A stretch of 26,066 bases of DNA from an uncultured Atopobiaceae bacterium (GTDB lineage: Bacteria > Actinomycetota > Coriobacteriia > Coriobacteriales > Atopobiaceae). The stretch spans positions 1 to 26,066 of the forward strand of contig CAAGLU010000027.1 in NCBI GenBank assembly GCA_900770865.1. Direction: 5' to 3'. Shown piece by piece: positions 16,288 to 24,184 of this stretch (positions within the stretch are counted from its first letter, which is position 1; each line of letters opens with the position of its first letter). The position numbers and the translations under genes are program-made. A model generated the notes under the pieces. The model was not told where the DNA came from, did not search any database, and saw only the letters and a list, made by a program, of their open reading frames with translations.

Positions 16288-16839
16288 CTATGCGCCGTCA
16301 CCATCGTCGTCATTGGCGAGAAGCTCCACGCCCGTGTCCGAGTCGCGCACGTGCGTGCAATCGGGCGTGCGAGCAATACCCGCAACCATGGCCAGGTCGC
16401 CGGCGCACCCCGAGAGGTGCGTCCACGCAAGCGCCCAGGCAAGAGCCGGCCCAGCAACCGCATTGCCCACCAGGACCAACGCCGCCGTGACAAGCACCGA
16501 TGGCGCGAGCAGCACCGCCACGAAGCGACCGCGCGTGAGCGGCTCGCCCTCGGCGCGGGTGTAGAGCATCCCCGTTTCGTAGCCAAAGCGAATGCGCACC
16601 CGGCCGCGTCCCAGCAGCAGAAACGCTGTCGCGTGGACAAGCTCGTGGATGGGCAGCGCTGCAACCGTCGCCGCCACATAGACGGCCATCCACGCGCCAA
16701 CGGCCATGCCCCACCCACGTGTCACCACAAGATAGATTTCGCCCAGAAGGCCCACGACGAGAATTGCTGCCGAGAGGGTCACCACGCGGCGCGTAAGCGG
16801 CGTGTCACCCAGGATGTCAAGATGCGCAACGCTCCTCAC
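16288..16839 (-). CDS. DUF3267-like membrane zincin, putative zinc metalloprotease
   Basis: 183 aa from a GTG at 16839. It has about four hydrophobic segments (near residues 19-40, 47-63, 106-130 and 133-150). The motif LPIHELVHA carries HELVH (65-69), a HExxH zinc site embedded in a membrane helix, and GCAGDLAM near 144 offers a downstream acidic ligand (Asp148), as in the DUF3267/site-2-protease-like group. The C-terminal tail is very acidic (ANDDDGDG). Catalysis and substrate are unknown. AAGGAG lies seven bases before the GTG, and the start overlaps the stop of the upstream gene as GTGA, so the two membrane proteins are probably translationally coupled. Confidence 0.75.
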   Translation of the reverse strand: MRSVAHLDILGDTPLTRRVVTLSAAILVVGLLGEIYLVVTRGWGMAVGAWMAVYVAATVAALPIHELVHATAFLLLGRGRVRIRFGYETGMLYTRAEGEPLTRGRFVAVLLAPSVLVTAALVLVGNAVAGPALAWALAWTHLSGCAGDLAMVAGIARTPDCTHVRDSDTGVELLANDDDGDGA

Positions 16840-17600
16840 GACGCGTCTCCTTCTACGCTGCGCCGCCGCAAGGCTTGCCATGCGTGCAGCAACACAACCG
16901 CCACCACGAACGACGCCATATACGGCACGAGGTAACCGGGGTTGCCAAAGGCGCGCTCCCACCACTCGAGCGGCGAGCCAGCGGCCGGGCTTGTCACAAA
17001 ACCAAAGTTGGTACCAAACACTCCGTTAAACCACCTAAAGAAGACCAGGTAAATCACGGAGCCCGTCAGCGAAATCCACGCGTCGCGCCACCTGGGCGCC
17101 TTGTGCCGGTCGTCAAGCGCCATAAGCGACACCGAAAAGATAAACGCATGCTCCATAAAGCCGCTGATGCAGGGCAGCGTGTATGGCGGACAGTACGTCC
17201 AACCGGGGAAGAGCATGGCGCAGAGGCCGCCGGTGAGGCCAAAGCAGAGCAGCAGCTCGCGAGTCACGCGCGACGGGGCGAGCGCATGCCACAGGCAGAT
17301 GTACTCGGCGATGTTGCACAGGTGGAGCGGCCACCAGTTGGGCGAGAAGGTCCCCGTCCGCACCTTGAGCACGTCTCCCCACAGCAGCAACGCGTTGGGG
17401 ACGATGGCGGCAACAAGGACGAGCCAACGCCTGCCGCCGTGCCAGGAGTCGTCTGCGGGAAGGCTCCGATAGCCATGGACGAGAAGCGCGATGACCGCCG
17501 CGCAGACAGCAAGCCAGAGCAGGTGCCAGGGTCCAAACATGGCAAAGCCCTGACCGCCCCACAGCAGCGGCTCCGCGACTATGACCTTCTCGACGCTCAT
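16836..17600 (-). CDS. TIGR02206/YwaF-like integral membrane protein
   Basis: 254 aa with six or so hydrophobic helices and short loops. The blocks FGPWHLLWL (22-30), NWWPLHLCNIAEY and the later GVFGTNFGFV are typical of the TIGR02206 (YwaF) family of uncharacterised bacterial membrane proteins. No signal peptide or catalytic motif is evident. GGGGAGG lies immediately before the ATG at 17600, closer than optimal. It is the first gene of a two-gene unit with the DUF3267-like gene and is divergent from metG, sharing a 180-nt intergenic region. Confidence 0.8.
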   Translation of the reverse strand: MSVEKVIVAEPLLWGGQGFAMFGPWHLLWLAVCAAVIALLVHGYRSLPADDSWHGGRRWLVLVAAIVPNALLLWGDVLKVRTGTFSPNWWPLHLCNIAEYICLWHALAPSRVTRELLLCFGLTGGLCAMLFPGWTYCPPYTLPCISGFMEHAFIFSVSLMALDDRHKAPRWRDAWISLTGSVIYLVFFRWFNGVFGTNFGFVTSPAAGSPLEWWERAFGNPGYLVPYMASFVVAVVLLHAWQALRRRSVEGDAS

Positions 17601-17678
17601 ACCTCCCCCCTTCCTCTCTCGCCCCTAGCCCCTCTCGCCGCACTCGGTCGCACTCTTTAACGTACCCGCCAGACCACC

Positions 17679-17692
17679 CGCGCGTACGCGCG
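17679..17692. promoter_or_regulatory. 14-bp perfect palindrome upstream of metG
   Basis: CGCGCGTACGCGCG reads the same on both strands and ends a few bases before the likely metG -10, where a -35 would be expected. It may be an operator; simple GC-rich composition makes chance possible. Confidence 0.3.
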
Positions 17693-17695
17693 TTG

Positions 17696-17704
17696 TGGGA
17701 TAAT
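17696..17704 (+). promoter_or_regulatory. Probable extended -10 of metG
   Basis: TGGGATAAT fits TGn followed by GATAAT, about 76 nt before the metG ATG. No recognisable -35, which is tolerable for an extended -10 promoter. Confidence 0.4.
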
Positions 17705-17780
17705 CACGTGGCCCATGGCGTGCGCGTCACGCCAGCAGGCGTCACCTGCACCACCACGACCAAGAGGGAGCACGTCCCAC

Positions 17781-19826
17781 ATGGCAGACAATTCCCAGAA
17801 CGTCCCGGAGCAAGACCGCCCGAGCTTCCCCGCCCGCGCCGTCATTACCGGGGGCATGCCGTACGGCAACAAGAACCTGCACTTTGGCCACATCGGCGGC
17901 GTCTTTGTGCCCGCGGACTTCTTCGCGCGCTTCCTGCGCGACCGCATTGGCAGCAAGAACGTGATATTTGTCTCGGGCACGGACTGCTACGGCTCGCCCA
18001 TCATGGAGGGCTACCGCAAGAAGGTGGAGCAGGAGGGCTACCAGGGCACCATCACCGACTACGTCCAGGCCAACCATGACGCCCAGAAGGCAGCGCTTGA
18101 TGCCTATGGCATCTCGCTCGACCTCTTTGCGGGCTCCGGCCTCGAGCCGGCGCGCGACTTCCACGCCCGTCTCACCGCCGAGGTCCTGCGCCGCCTCCAC
18201 GAGCGCGGCTACCTGCACAAGATGAGCACCCGCCAGTTCTACGACGTCAAGGCCGGCCAGTTCCTGAACGGGCGCCAGGTCATTGGCCGCTGCCCCGTGC
18301 GCGGCTGCAAGTCCGAGAAGGCGTACGCCGACGAGTGCGACCTGGGCCACCAGTTTGACCCCGAGGAGCTCATCAACCCCGTCTCGGCGCTCACCGGCAC
18401 CACGCCCGAGCTGCGCCCCGTTGACAACTGGTACTTCGACCTGCCCGCCTTTGAGTCGCAGCTCAAGGAGCTCATGGACGAGTGGGACGTCGACCCGCAG
18501 GTGAGGCCCATCGTCACCAAGACGGTGCGCGAGTCCCTCGTGCCGCCCGTGGTCTACATCCAGGACAAGTTCCGCGAGAGCTTCAATGCGGTTGAGGACA
18601 AGCTCCCCGCCCACCAGCTGCACGAGGCCGAGAAGGGCCAGCAGTCCTTCTCGGTTGAGTTTGCCAACTGGCGCGACCGCGACGACGCCCGCGCCATCCT
18701 GGAGGCGGCAGGGGTGCGCTTCCGCACGGGCAAGACGCTCCTACCCTTCCGCATCACCGGCAACATCGAGTGGGGCGTGCCCGCGCCGGAGCTTGAGGAC
18801 ACAAGTGGCCTCACCGTGTGGTGCTGGCCCGAGAGCCTCTGGGCGCCCATCAGCTTCACGCAGACCGCGCTGGCCCTGGACGAGAAGGCCGGTGGCACGC
18901 GCTTCTCGTCCGATGACTGGCGCGACTGGTGGTGCGCGGACGACGCCAAGGTTTACCAGTTCATTGGCCAGGACAACATCTACTTCTACTGCGTGGCACA
19001 GCCCGCGCTGTGGGACGCGCTCGACTGGGGCCTCTTCCAGGACACGCCCGTGGCCAACTACCACATCCTGTTCATGAACAAGAAGGCCTCCAGCTCGGGC
19101 AAGATCCGTCCGCCCATGGCAGCCGAGCTTCTCGACCACTACACCGCCGAGCAACTGCGTTGCCACTGGCTGAGCCTGGGCCTGGACCAGAAGGCCGTGA
19201 GCTTCTCGCCCAAGCCCTACGACACCTCCGTGAGCCACAAGGACAAGGCCACCGGCGAGGACGTCCTGGTGAAGGACGACCCGCGCGTGGTCGACCCGGC
19301 CCTCAAGGAGAGCGCCTTCCTCACCAACATCTTCAACCGCCTGGCCAGGAGCTGCATCTACGGCGCGCAGAACGTCTGCGCGGGGCACCTGCCTGCGGTG
19401 GAGGCGGATGCCGACGTACTGGACGCCTGCCGAGAGGCGACGCTTGCCTACGAGCGCTGCGCCCACGCCTTCGACGCCCACGGCGCGCTTGCCGTGGCCG
19501 AGGACTTCTGCCGCAACGCCAACCGTCGTTGGGGCGACGAGTCCAAGGCCGCCAAGGGCGACGACGCAGCCTACGAGCACGCGCTGGCAAATGCCTTTGC
19601 CGCGCTGCGCACCGTGACTCTGCTCATGCATCCTGCGGTACCCGCCGGCTGCGAGAAGATCTGCGAGCACCTGGGTTTTGCGGCCGAGGACTTCTTCTCC
19701 TGGGAGCATGCGTTCGAGACCCCCGGCGAGCTGGCGCAGGCGCTTGGCGAGAACCCCGCCGAGCACGCGCTGCCCGAGCTACCGCCGCGCTTTGACTTCT
19801 TCGAGAAGCACCCGAGCCAGAAATAG
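17781..19826 (+). CDS. metG: Methionyl-tRNA synthetase-like class I aminoacyl-tRNA synthetase
   Basis: 681 aa. Class I catalytic signature GNKNLHFGHIGG lies at 29-40 (HIGH-like His34, His37). The zinc-knob region has Cys171, Cys176, Cys186 and His190 followed by ELINPVSALTGTTPELR, the typical MetRS linker. The block GQDNIYFYCVAQPALW matches the MetRS region before the second signature. The KMSKS loop itself is degenerate: FMNKKASSSGK (431-441) retains only the final lysine-type pattern. Expected role: charging tRNA-Met. The C-terminal 170 residues are helical, and no EMAP-type tRNA-binding domain is obvious. GAGGGAG lies about ten bases before the ATG. Transcribed alone, ended by a strong terminator. 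Whether it is the sole MetRS of the genome cannot be seen. Confidence 0.85.
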   Translation: MADNSQNVPEQDRPSFPARAVITGGMPYGNKNLHFGHIGGVFVPADFFARFLRDRIGSKNVIFVSGTDCYGSPIMEGYRKKVEQEGYQGTITDYVQANHDAQKAALDAYGISLDLFAGSGLEPARDFHARLTAEVLRRLHERGYLHKMSTRQFYDVKAGQFLNGRQVIGRCPVRGCKSEKAYADECDLGHQFDPEELINPVSALTGTTPELRPVDNWYFDLPAFESQLKELMDEWDVDPQVRPIVTKTVRESLVPPVVYIQDKFRESFNAVEDKLPAHQLHEAEKGQQSFSVEFANWRDRDDARAILEAAGVRFRTGKTLLPFRITGNIEWGVPAPELEDTSGLTVWCWPESLWAPISFTQTALALDEKAGGTRFSSDDWRDWWCADDAKVYQFIGQDNIYFYCVAQPALWDALDWGLFQDTPVANYHILFMNKKASSSGKIRPPMAAELLDHYTAEQLRCHWLSLGLDQKAVSFSPKPYDTSVSHKDKATGEDVLVKDDPRVVDPALKESAFLTNIFNRLARSCIYGAQNVCAGHLPAVEADADVLDACREATLAYERCAHAFDAHGALAVAEDFCRNANRRWGDESKAAKGDDAAYEHALANAFAALRTVTLLMHPAVPAGCEKICEHLGFAAEDFFSWEHAFETPGELAQALGENPAEHALPELPPRFDFFEKHPSQK

Positions 19827-19834
19827 GACGAGAA

Positions 19835-19866
19835 AAGAGGGGCGCCCGCGCAGGCGCCCCTCTTGC
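19835..19866 (+). terminator. Intrinsic terminator after metG
   Basis: Stem AAGAGGGGCGCC / GGCGCCCCTCTT with a 6-nt loop, 8 nt after the metG stop. The A-run on its left gives a U-tract on the minus strand, so it may work in both directions. Confidence 0.85.
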
Positions 19867-20152
19867 TACGGGTTAGAAAAACTCAACAGCGGCTCTTTAA
19901 AAAGGTAGGCAACGCTCGCCGTAATTATTCACCAACCGACTGCCGGAGAACTCCGGTCCCGCCGTTTGCGATAAAGCTGAGAACAGCAGATAAACGTGGC
20001 GACTATTTCGGGAGATTCGGCTGCTCGTTGGTGAAAACCGCTCCCCCATCTCTGACATCGCCGTTCAGTCACAATTAAATAATCCCCTGCCATACAGTGA
20101 TATTCTGTAAGTACTTTTATTGCATTATTACTTTACAGGCGTTGGGAGCACA
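19867..20152. other. AT-richer intergenic region at the island boundary
   Basis: About 290 bp with no credible gene and visibly lower GC than the metG side. It contains a 9-bp inverted repeat TTCACCAAC at 19928-19936 and GTTGGTGAA at 20027-20035, a short hairpin CCGGAG-AA-CTCCGG at 19943-19956, and towards its end the likely promoter of the restriction-modification genes. No integrase, tRNA or target duplication is seen. Confidence 0.55.
20098..20106 (+). promoter_or_regulatory. Possible extended -10 of the restriction-modification operon
   Basis: TGATATTCT (TGn plus TATTCT) about 50 nt upstream of the first gene start, in an AT-rich stretch. The -35 is not clear. Confidence 0.35.
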
Positions 20153-20359
20153 ATGAAGTACTCCGAACTCATCGAATCAGGGGCAACTGAGACCGAGCGG
20201 CAGGGTTTTCTTGCCGAGGGAGACCCCACCCCCATCACGCTGCGCGTTCCGAGGAACCTCAAGGACGCCGCAGCCGAGGCCGCGCGACTCCGGGGCGTTA
20301 GCTTCTCTGCGTTCGTACGTTCTTGTGTCATCAATGAACTCACGGAGAGGCATGCCTGA
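20153..20359 (+). CDS. Ribbon-helix-helix (CopG/Arc-like) small protein
   Basis: 68 aa. The second half, ITLRVPRNLKDAA through RGVSFSAFVRSCVINEL, has the strand-helix-helix pattern of ribbon-helix-helix DNA-binding proteins: alternating polar/hydrophobic strand ITLRVP (28-33), helix about 35-47, a turn at GVS, and helix about 51-64. Such proteins bind DNA as dimers and are often antitoxins or autorepressors. GGGAG four bases upstream sets the ATG at 20153. Its stop overlaps the hsdR start as TGATG, so it is the first gene of the type I restriction operon and may control its expression; no toxin partner is visible. Function is inferred from fold and position only. Confidence 0.75.
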   Translation: MKYSELIESGATETERQGFLAEGDPTPITLRVPRNLKDAAAEAARLRGVSFSAFVRSCVINELTERHA

Positions 20360-22686
20360 TGAATGAGTCCGACACCCGGTTGAAGCTCATCGACCCTGCT
20401 CTGAAGCGTTCGTGGGACTTCAAGCGACAGATATTCACCGAGTACTACTTCACCGACGGCGAGATTGTTGTACGCGGAGACATGGCAGCCCGTAAGAACC
20501 CCAAAAAAGCTGACTACCTGCTCATGTATGCCCCCGAAATACCACTGGCAATTGTCGAGGCGAAGGACACTCAGCACACCGTTGGAGCGGGACTGCAGCA
20601 GGCAATGGGCTATGCCTCCTCACTCGATGTCCCCTTCGCCTATAGCACAAACGGAAAGGGATTTGTCGAGCACGACTTCACAACTGGTAAGGAGCGCACG
20701 TTCGGTATGGACGAGTTCCCGATGCCAGAGGAGCTGTGGCATCGGTCCTGCATGGCAAAGGGACTTGACACCCAATACGGTCAGGAGATCGTCACAGCGC
20801 CCTACTATCGCGCTCCAGGCGTCAACACGCCCCGCTACTACCAGCGAAACGCCGTCAACCGCACACTTGAAGCCATTGCGCGAGGCCAGAACCGCATTCT
20901 CCTCGTCATGGCGACCGGCACCGGAAAAACCTACACCGCCTTCCAGATCGTCCACCGCCTGCGGCAGACGACGGAAGTGCGCAAGGTCCTCTACCTGGCT
21001 GACCGCAACATCCTGGTTGATCAGACAATCACGGGTGACTTCAAGCCGCTCGAAAGAGTGACCACAAAGGTGGAGGGACGCAGGCTCGACCCCTCCTACG
21101 AGGTCTACTTCTCGCTCTACCAGCAGCTCGTGGGCGAAGACGGCAAGGAAATATTCCGAGAGTTCGACCCCGAGTTCTTTGACCTTATCATCGTAGACGA
21201 GTGCCACCGGGGCAGCGCCGCTGCCGACTCCGCGTGGAGGAAGGTGCTCGACTACTTCTCGAGCGCGATTCAGCTGGGCATGACGGCTACGCCCAAAGAG
21301 ACCAAGGACGTGAGCAACATCGACTACTTCGGGGAGCCGGTGTACACCTACTCGCTCAAGCAGGGCATCGAGGACGGCTTCCTCGCGCCCTACAAGGTCA
21401 TCCGCCCGAAGATGAACGTGGACGTCTACGGATGGCGGCCTGATACCGGCGCCGTCGACGATGAGGGGCAAGAGATAGAGGACCGCGTCTACGAGAAGCA
21501 AGACTTCGACCGTGAGATGGTCATACGAGAGCGCACCGAGCAGGTGGCTCGAAAGCTGACGCAGTTCCTCAAGGAGACCGATCGATATGCCAAGACCATT
21601 GTCTTCTGCGTGGACATCGACCACGCAGAGCGCATGCGACAGGCGCTCGTGAACGAGAACAGCGACATCGTGGCTGAGCACCCCACTTACGTCATGCGCA
21701 TCACTGGCGACTCGCAAGAGGGCAAGGCACAGCTTGACAACTTCATGGACCCTGACGAGAAGTACCCCACCATCGTCACCACCTCAAAGCTCCTCACCAC
21801 AGGCGTGAACTGCAAGACCTGCAAGGTCATCGTACTCGACAACCTCTTCGGTGAGCAGGGCATGACCGAGTTCAAGCAGATCATCGGGCGCGGCACGCGC
21901 ATCTACGAGCAGTACGGCAAGCTGTACTTCACCATCCTGGACTTCCGCGACGCCTCGCGCCTGTTCGCCGACCCCGGCTTCGACGGCGAGCCAGTGCAAG
22001 TCTATGAGCCCGCGCCCGACGGACCAATGGCTCCGGACGACGAGCCGGACTCGCCCCATGACGTGACCCCCACGCCCGACTGGCCTGACAACCCGAACGA
22101 GGAGGACCCCAAGAAAAGTCATCACGTGAAATACCGCGTGCACGGCGTAGACGTGCGTATCATCTCTGAACGCGTCGAGTACTACGACGACCACGGCCAG
22201 CTCGTAACCGAGAGCCTGAAGGACTACACGCGCAGAAACATCCTCGGCGAGTACGATACCCTCGACCGTTTCCTCAATGCCTGGAACACCGAGGACAAAA
22301 AGCAGGCGATCATCGACGAGCTGAAGGAGCATGGCGTATTCCTTGACGAGCTTCGCCGTGAGTCAGGTCGGGATCAGATGAGTGACTTCGACCTCATCTG
22401 CCACATCGCTTATGATCAAAAGCCGCTTACACGCAGCGAGCGCGCAAACAATGTCAAAAAGAAGGGCTACCTTTACGAATACCAGGGCGTGGCGCGTGAG
22501 GTGCTTGAAACACTGCTCGACAAGTACTCAACTACGAACCTTGTAGATCTTGACGATACGCGCGTACTCGACCTTGAGGAGTTCCGCAGATTCGGGAGTC
22601 CCATGAAGATAGTCAAAGCCTTTGGCGGCAAGATGCAGTACATCCATGCGGCCCAGGAACTCGAGCACGAACTTTACTCCGCATAA
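20359..22686 (+). CDS. hsdR: Type I restriction enzyme, R (endonuclease/translocase) subunit
   Basis: 775 aa, similar in layout to the EcoEI-type HsdR. The N-terminal nuclease shows the PD-(D/E)XK core: Asp52 in KADYLLM and IVEAK with Glu67 and Lys69. The superfamily 2 motor follows: Walker A MATGTGKT (184-191), LADRNILVDQT, VDECHRG (279-285), GMTATPKET (308-316), and motif VI QIIGRGTR. A Pro/Asp-rich flexible linker (PDGPMAPDDEPDS and following) joins the motor to the C-terminal domain that binds the methylase complex. The subunit translocates and cuts unmodified DNA when assembled with HsdM and HsdS. Start by TGATG overlap with the upstream gene. Confidence 0.96.
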   Translation: MNESDTRLKLIDPALKRSWDFKRQIFTEYYFTDGEIVVRGDMAARKNPKKADYLLMYAPEIPLAIVEAKDTQHTVGAGLQQAMGYASSLDVPFAYSTNGKGFVEHDFTTGKERTFGMDEFPMPEELWHRSCMAKGLDTQYGQEIVTAPYYRAPGVNTPRYYQRNAVNRTLEAIARGQNRILLVMATGTGKTYTAFQIVHRLRQTTEVRKVLYLADRNILVDQTITGDFKPLERVTTKVEGRRLDPSYEVYFSLYQQLVGEDGKEIFREFDPEFFDLIIVDECHRGSAAADSAWRKVLDYFSSAIQLGMTATPKETKDVSNIDYFGEPVYTYSLKQGIEDGFLAPYKVIRPKMNVDVYGWRPDTGAVDDEGQEIEDRVYEKQDFDREMVIRERTEQVARKLTQFLKETDRYAKTIVFCVDIDHAERMRQALVNENSDIVAEHPTYVMRITGDSQEGKAQLDNFMDPDEKYPTIVTTSKLLTTGVNCKTCKVIVLDNLFGEQGMTEFKQIIGRGTRIYEQYGKLYFTILDFRDASRLFADPGFDGEPVQVYEPAPDGPMAPDDEPDSPHDVTPTPDWPDNPNEEDPKKSHHVKYRVHGVDVRIISERVEYYDDHGQLVTESLKDYTRRNILGEYDTLDRFLNAWNTEDKKQAIIDELKEHGVFLDELRRESGRDQMSDFDLICHIAYDQKPLTRSERANNVKKKGYLYEYQGVAREVLETLLDKYSTTNLVDLDDTRVLDLEEFRRFGSPMKIVKAFGGKMQYIHAAQELEHELYSA

Positions 22687-22705
22687 GAGATAGGAACAGT
22701 GGCAC

Positions 22706-24184
22706 ATGGCACTTGGAACGCTCGTGAAGAGTCTGCAGAACATCATGAGAAACGACGCCGGCGTGAATGGTGACGCTCAGCGCATCGAACAGATGACCTG
22801 GCTCTTCTTTCTCAAGATTTACGATGCCAAGGAGGAGGAGTGGGAATTCCACGATGACTCCTATGAGTCCGTTATTCCTGAACGGCTGCAATGGCGCAAC
22901 TGGGCTCACGACAACATGGATGGTAATGCCCTCACGGGAGACGAGCTGCTCGATTTCGTGAACAATGACCTATTTAAGACACTCTCAAACTTAGAGCTCG
23001 AACCCGATGCCCCACTGCGCCAATCCATCGTGAAGTCTGCCTTCACCGATGCAAACAACTACATGAAGGATGGCATCCTGCTGCGCCAGGTTGTGAATAC
23101 GATTGACTCTGCCGTGGACTTCACCGAGTACAAGGAGAGGCATGCCTTTGGCGAGATCTACGAGACCATCCTCAAGGACCTGCAGTCGGCTGGTAACGCC
23201 GGTGAGTTCTACACGCCCCGTGCCGTAACCGACTTCATGGCGCAAATGGTGGCACCAAAACTGGGCGAGCGTGTAGCTGACTTCGCCTGCGGCACGGGTG
23301 GTTTCCTCACCAGCGCGCTCAAGATTCTCGACGCCCAGGTTGAGACGCCGGATGACCGCGATGTATATTCTCGCTCCGTCTACGGAGTGGAAAAGAAACA
23401 GCTGCCGTACCTGCTTTGCGTAACCAACATGCTGTTGCACGACATCGACAATCCCGAGATCTACCACGACAACTCACTCGAACACGACGTGCGCGACTGG
23501 CGCCACAAAGAGGATGGACAGTTCGACGTCGTGCTTATGAACCCACCCTACGGCGGCTCCGAGAAGATCTCCGTCCAGAACAATTTTCCGACGGCGCTTC
23601 GCAGTTCCGAGACAGCAGATCTCTTCCTTTCTCTCATCCTCTACCGCCTGAAGAAGGGTGGTCGCGCCGCAGTCATCATCCCGGACGGGTTCCTCTTCGG
23701 CCAGGACGCGGCTAAGGTGGAAATCAAGCGTCGTCTCGTAGAGAAAAACAACCTTCACACGATCGTGCGAATGCCACAAAGCGTCTTTGCGCCATACACG
23801 TCCATTACGACGAACATTCTCTTCTTCGATAACACGAAGAAAAGCGATGGCGTATGGTTCTACCGCATGGACATGCCAGAGGGTTACAAGCACTTCTCAA
23901 AGACCAAGCCGATTCGTCTCGAGCACTTCAACGACGTAAAGGATTGGTGGTCCGACCGCCGCGAGATTGAGATAGACGGAAGCCCTAAGGCAAAGTTCTA
24001 CACCCCTGACGAGCTACGCGATAGCGGCTGGAACTTCGACCTGTGCGGCTACCCACACGAGGAGGAGGTCATCCTGCCTCCAGACGAACTTATCCGTGAT
24101 TATAAGGCAAGAAGATCAACACTCGACGCCCAGATAGACAACAAGCTCACCCAGATTTGCGAAATACTAGGAATCGAGGCGTAG
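22706..24184 (+). CDS. hsdM: Type I restriction-modification, M (N6-adenine methyltransferase) subunit
   Basis: 492 aa. An N-terminal helical domain (residues 1-160) is followed by the methyltransferase domain: GEFYTPRAV (167-174), S-adenosylmethionine motif I DFACGTGGF (192-200), and catalytic NPPYGG (279-284) of N6-adenine methylases. The C-terminal part ends in a helical segment likely to contact HsdS. It methylates the recognition sites of the host and forms the core of the restriction complex. It lies 19 nt after hsdR; AGGA is weakly placed before the ATG at 22706. Confidence 0.96.
   Translation: MALGTLVKSLQNIMRNDAGVNGDAQRIEQMTWLFFLKIYDAKEEEWEFHDDSYESVIPERLQWRNWAHDNMDGNALTGDELLDFVNNDLFKTLSNLELEPDAPLRQSIVKSAFTDANNYMKDGILLRQVVNTIDSAVDFTEYKERHAFGEIYETILKDLQSAGNAGEFYTPRAVTDFMAQMVAPKLGERVADFACGTGGFLTSALKILDAQVETPDDRDVYSRSVYGVEKKQLPYLLCVTNMLLHDIDNPEIYHDNSLEHDVRDWRHKEDGQFDVVLMNPPYGGSEKISVQNNFPTALRSSETADLFLSLILYRLKKGGRAAVIIPDGFLFGQDAAKVEIKRRLVEKNNLHTIVRMPQSVFAPYTSITTNILFFDNTKKSDGVWFYRMDMPEGYKHFSKTKPIRLEHFNDVKDWWSDRREIEIDGSPKAKFYTPDELRDSGWNFDLCGYPHEEEVILPPDELIRDYKARRSTLDAQIDNKLTQICEILGIEA

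Noticed and set aside
17715..17780. Upstream extension of the metG frame by 22 codons
   Set aside because: The extension lies next to the promoter -10, lacks a ribosome site, and the ATG at 17781 has GAGGGAG upstream.
19863..20078. 71-codon plus-strand frame after the metG terminator
   Set aside because: It starts within the terminator, has no ribosome site and basic, unstructured composition.
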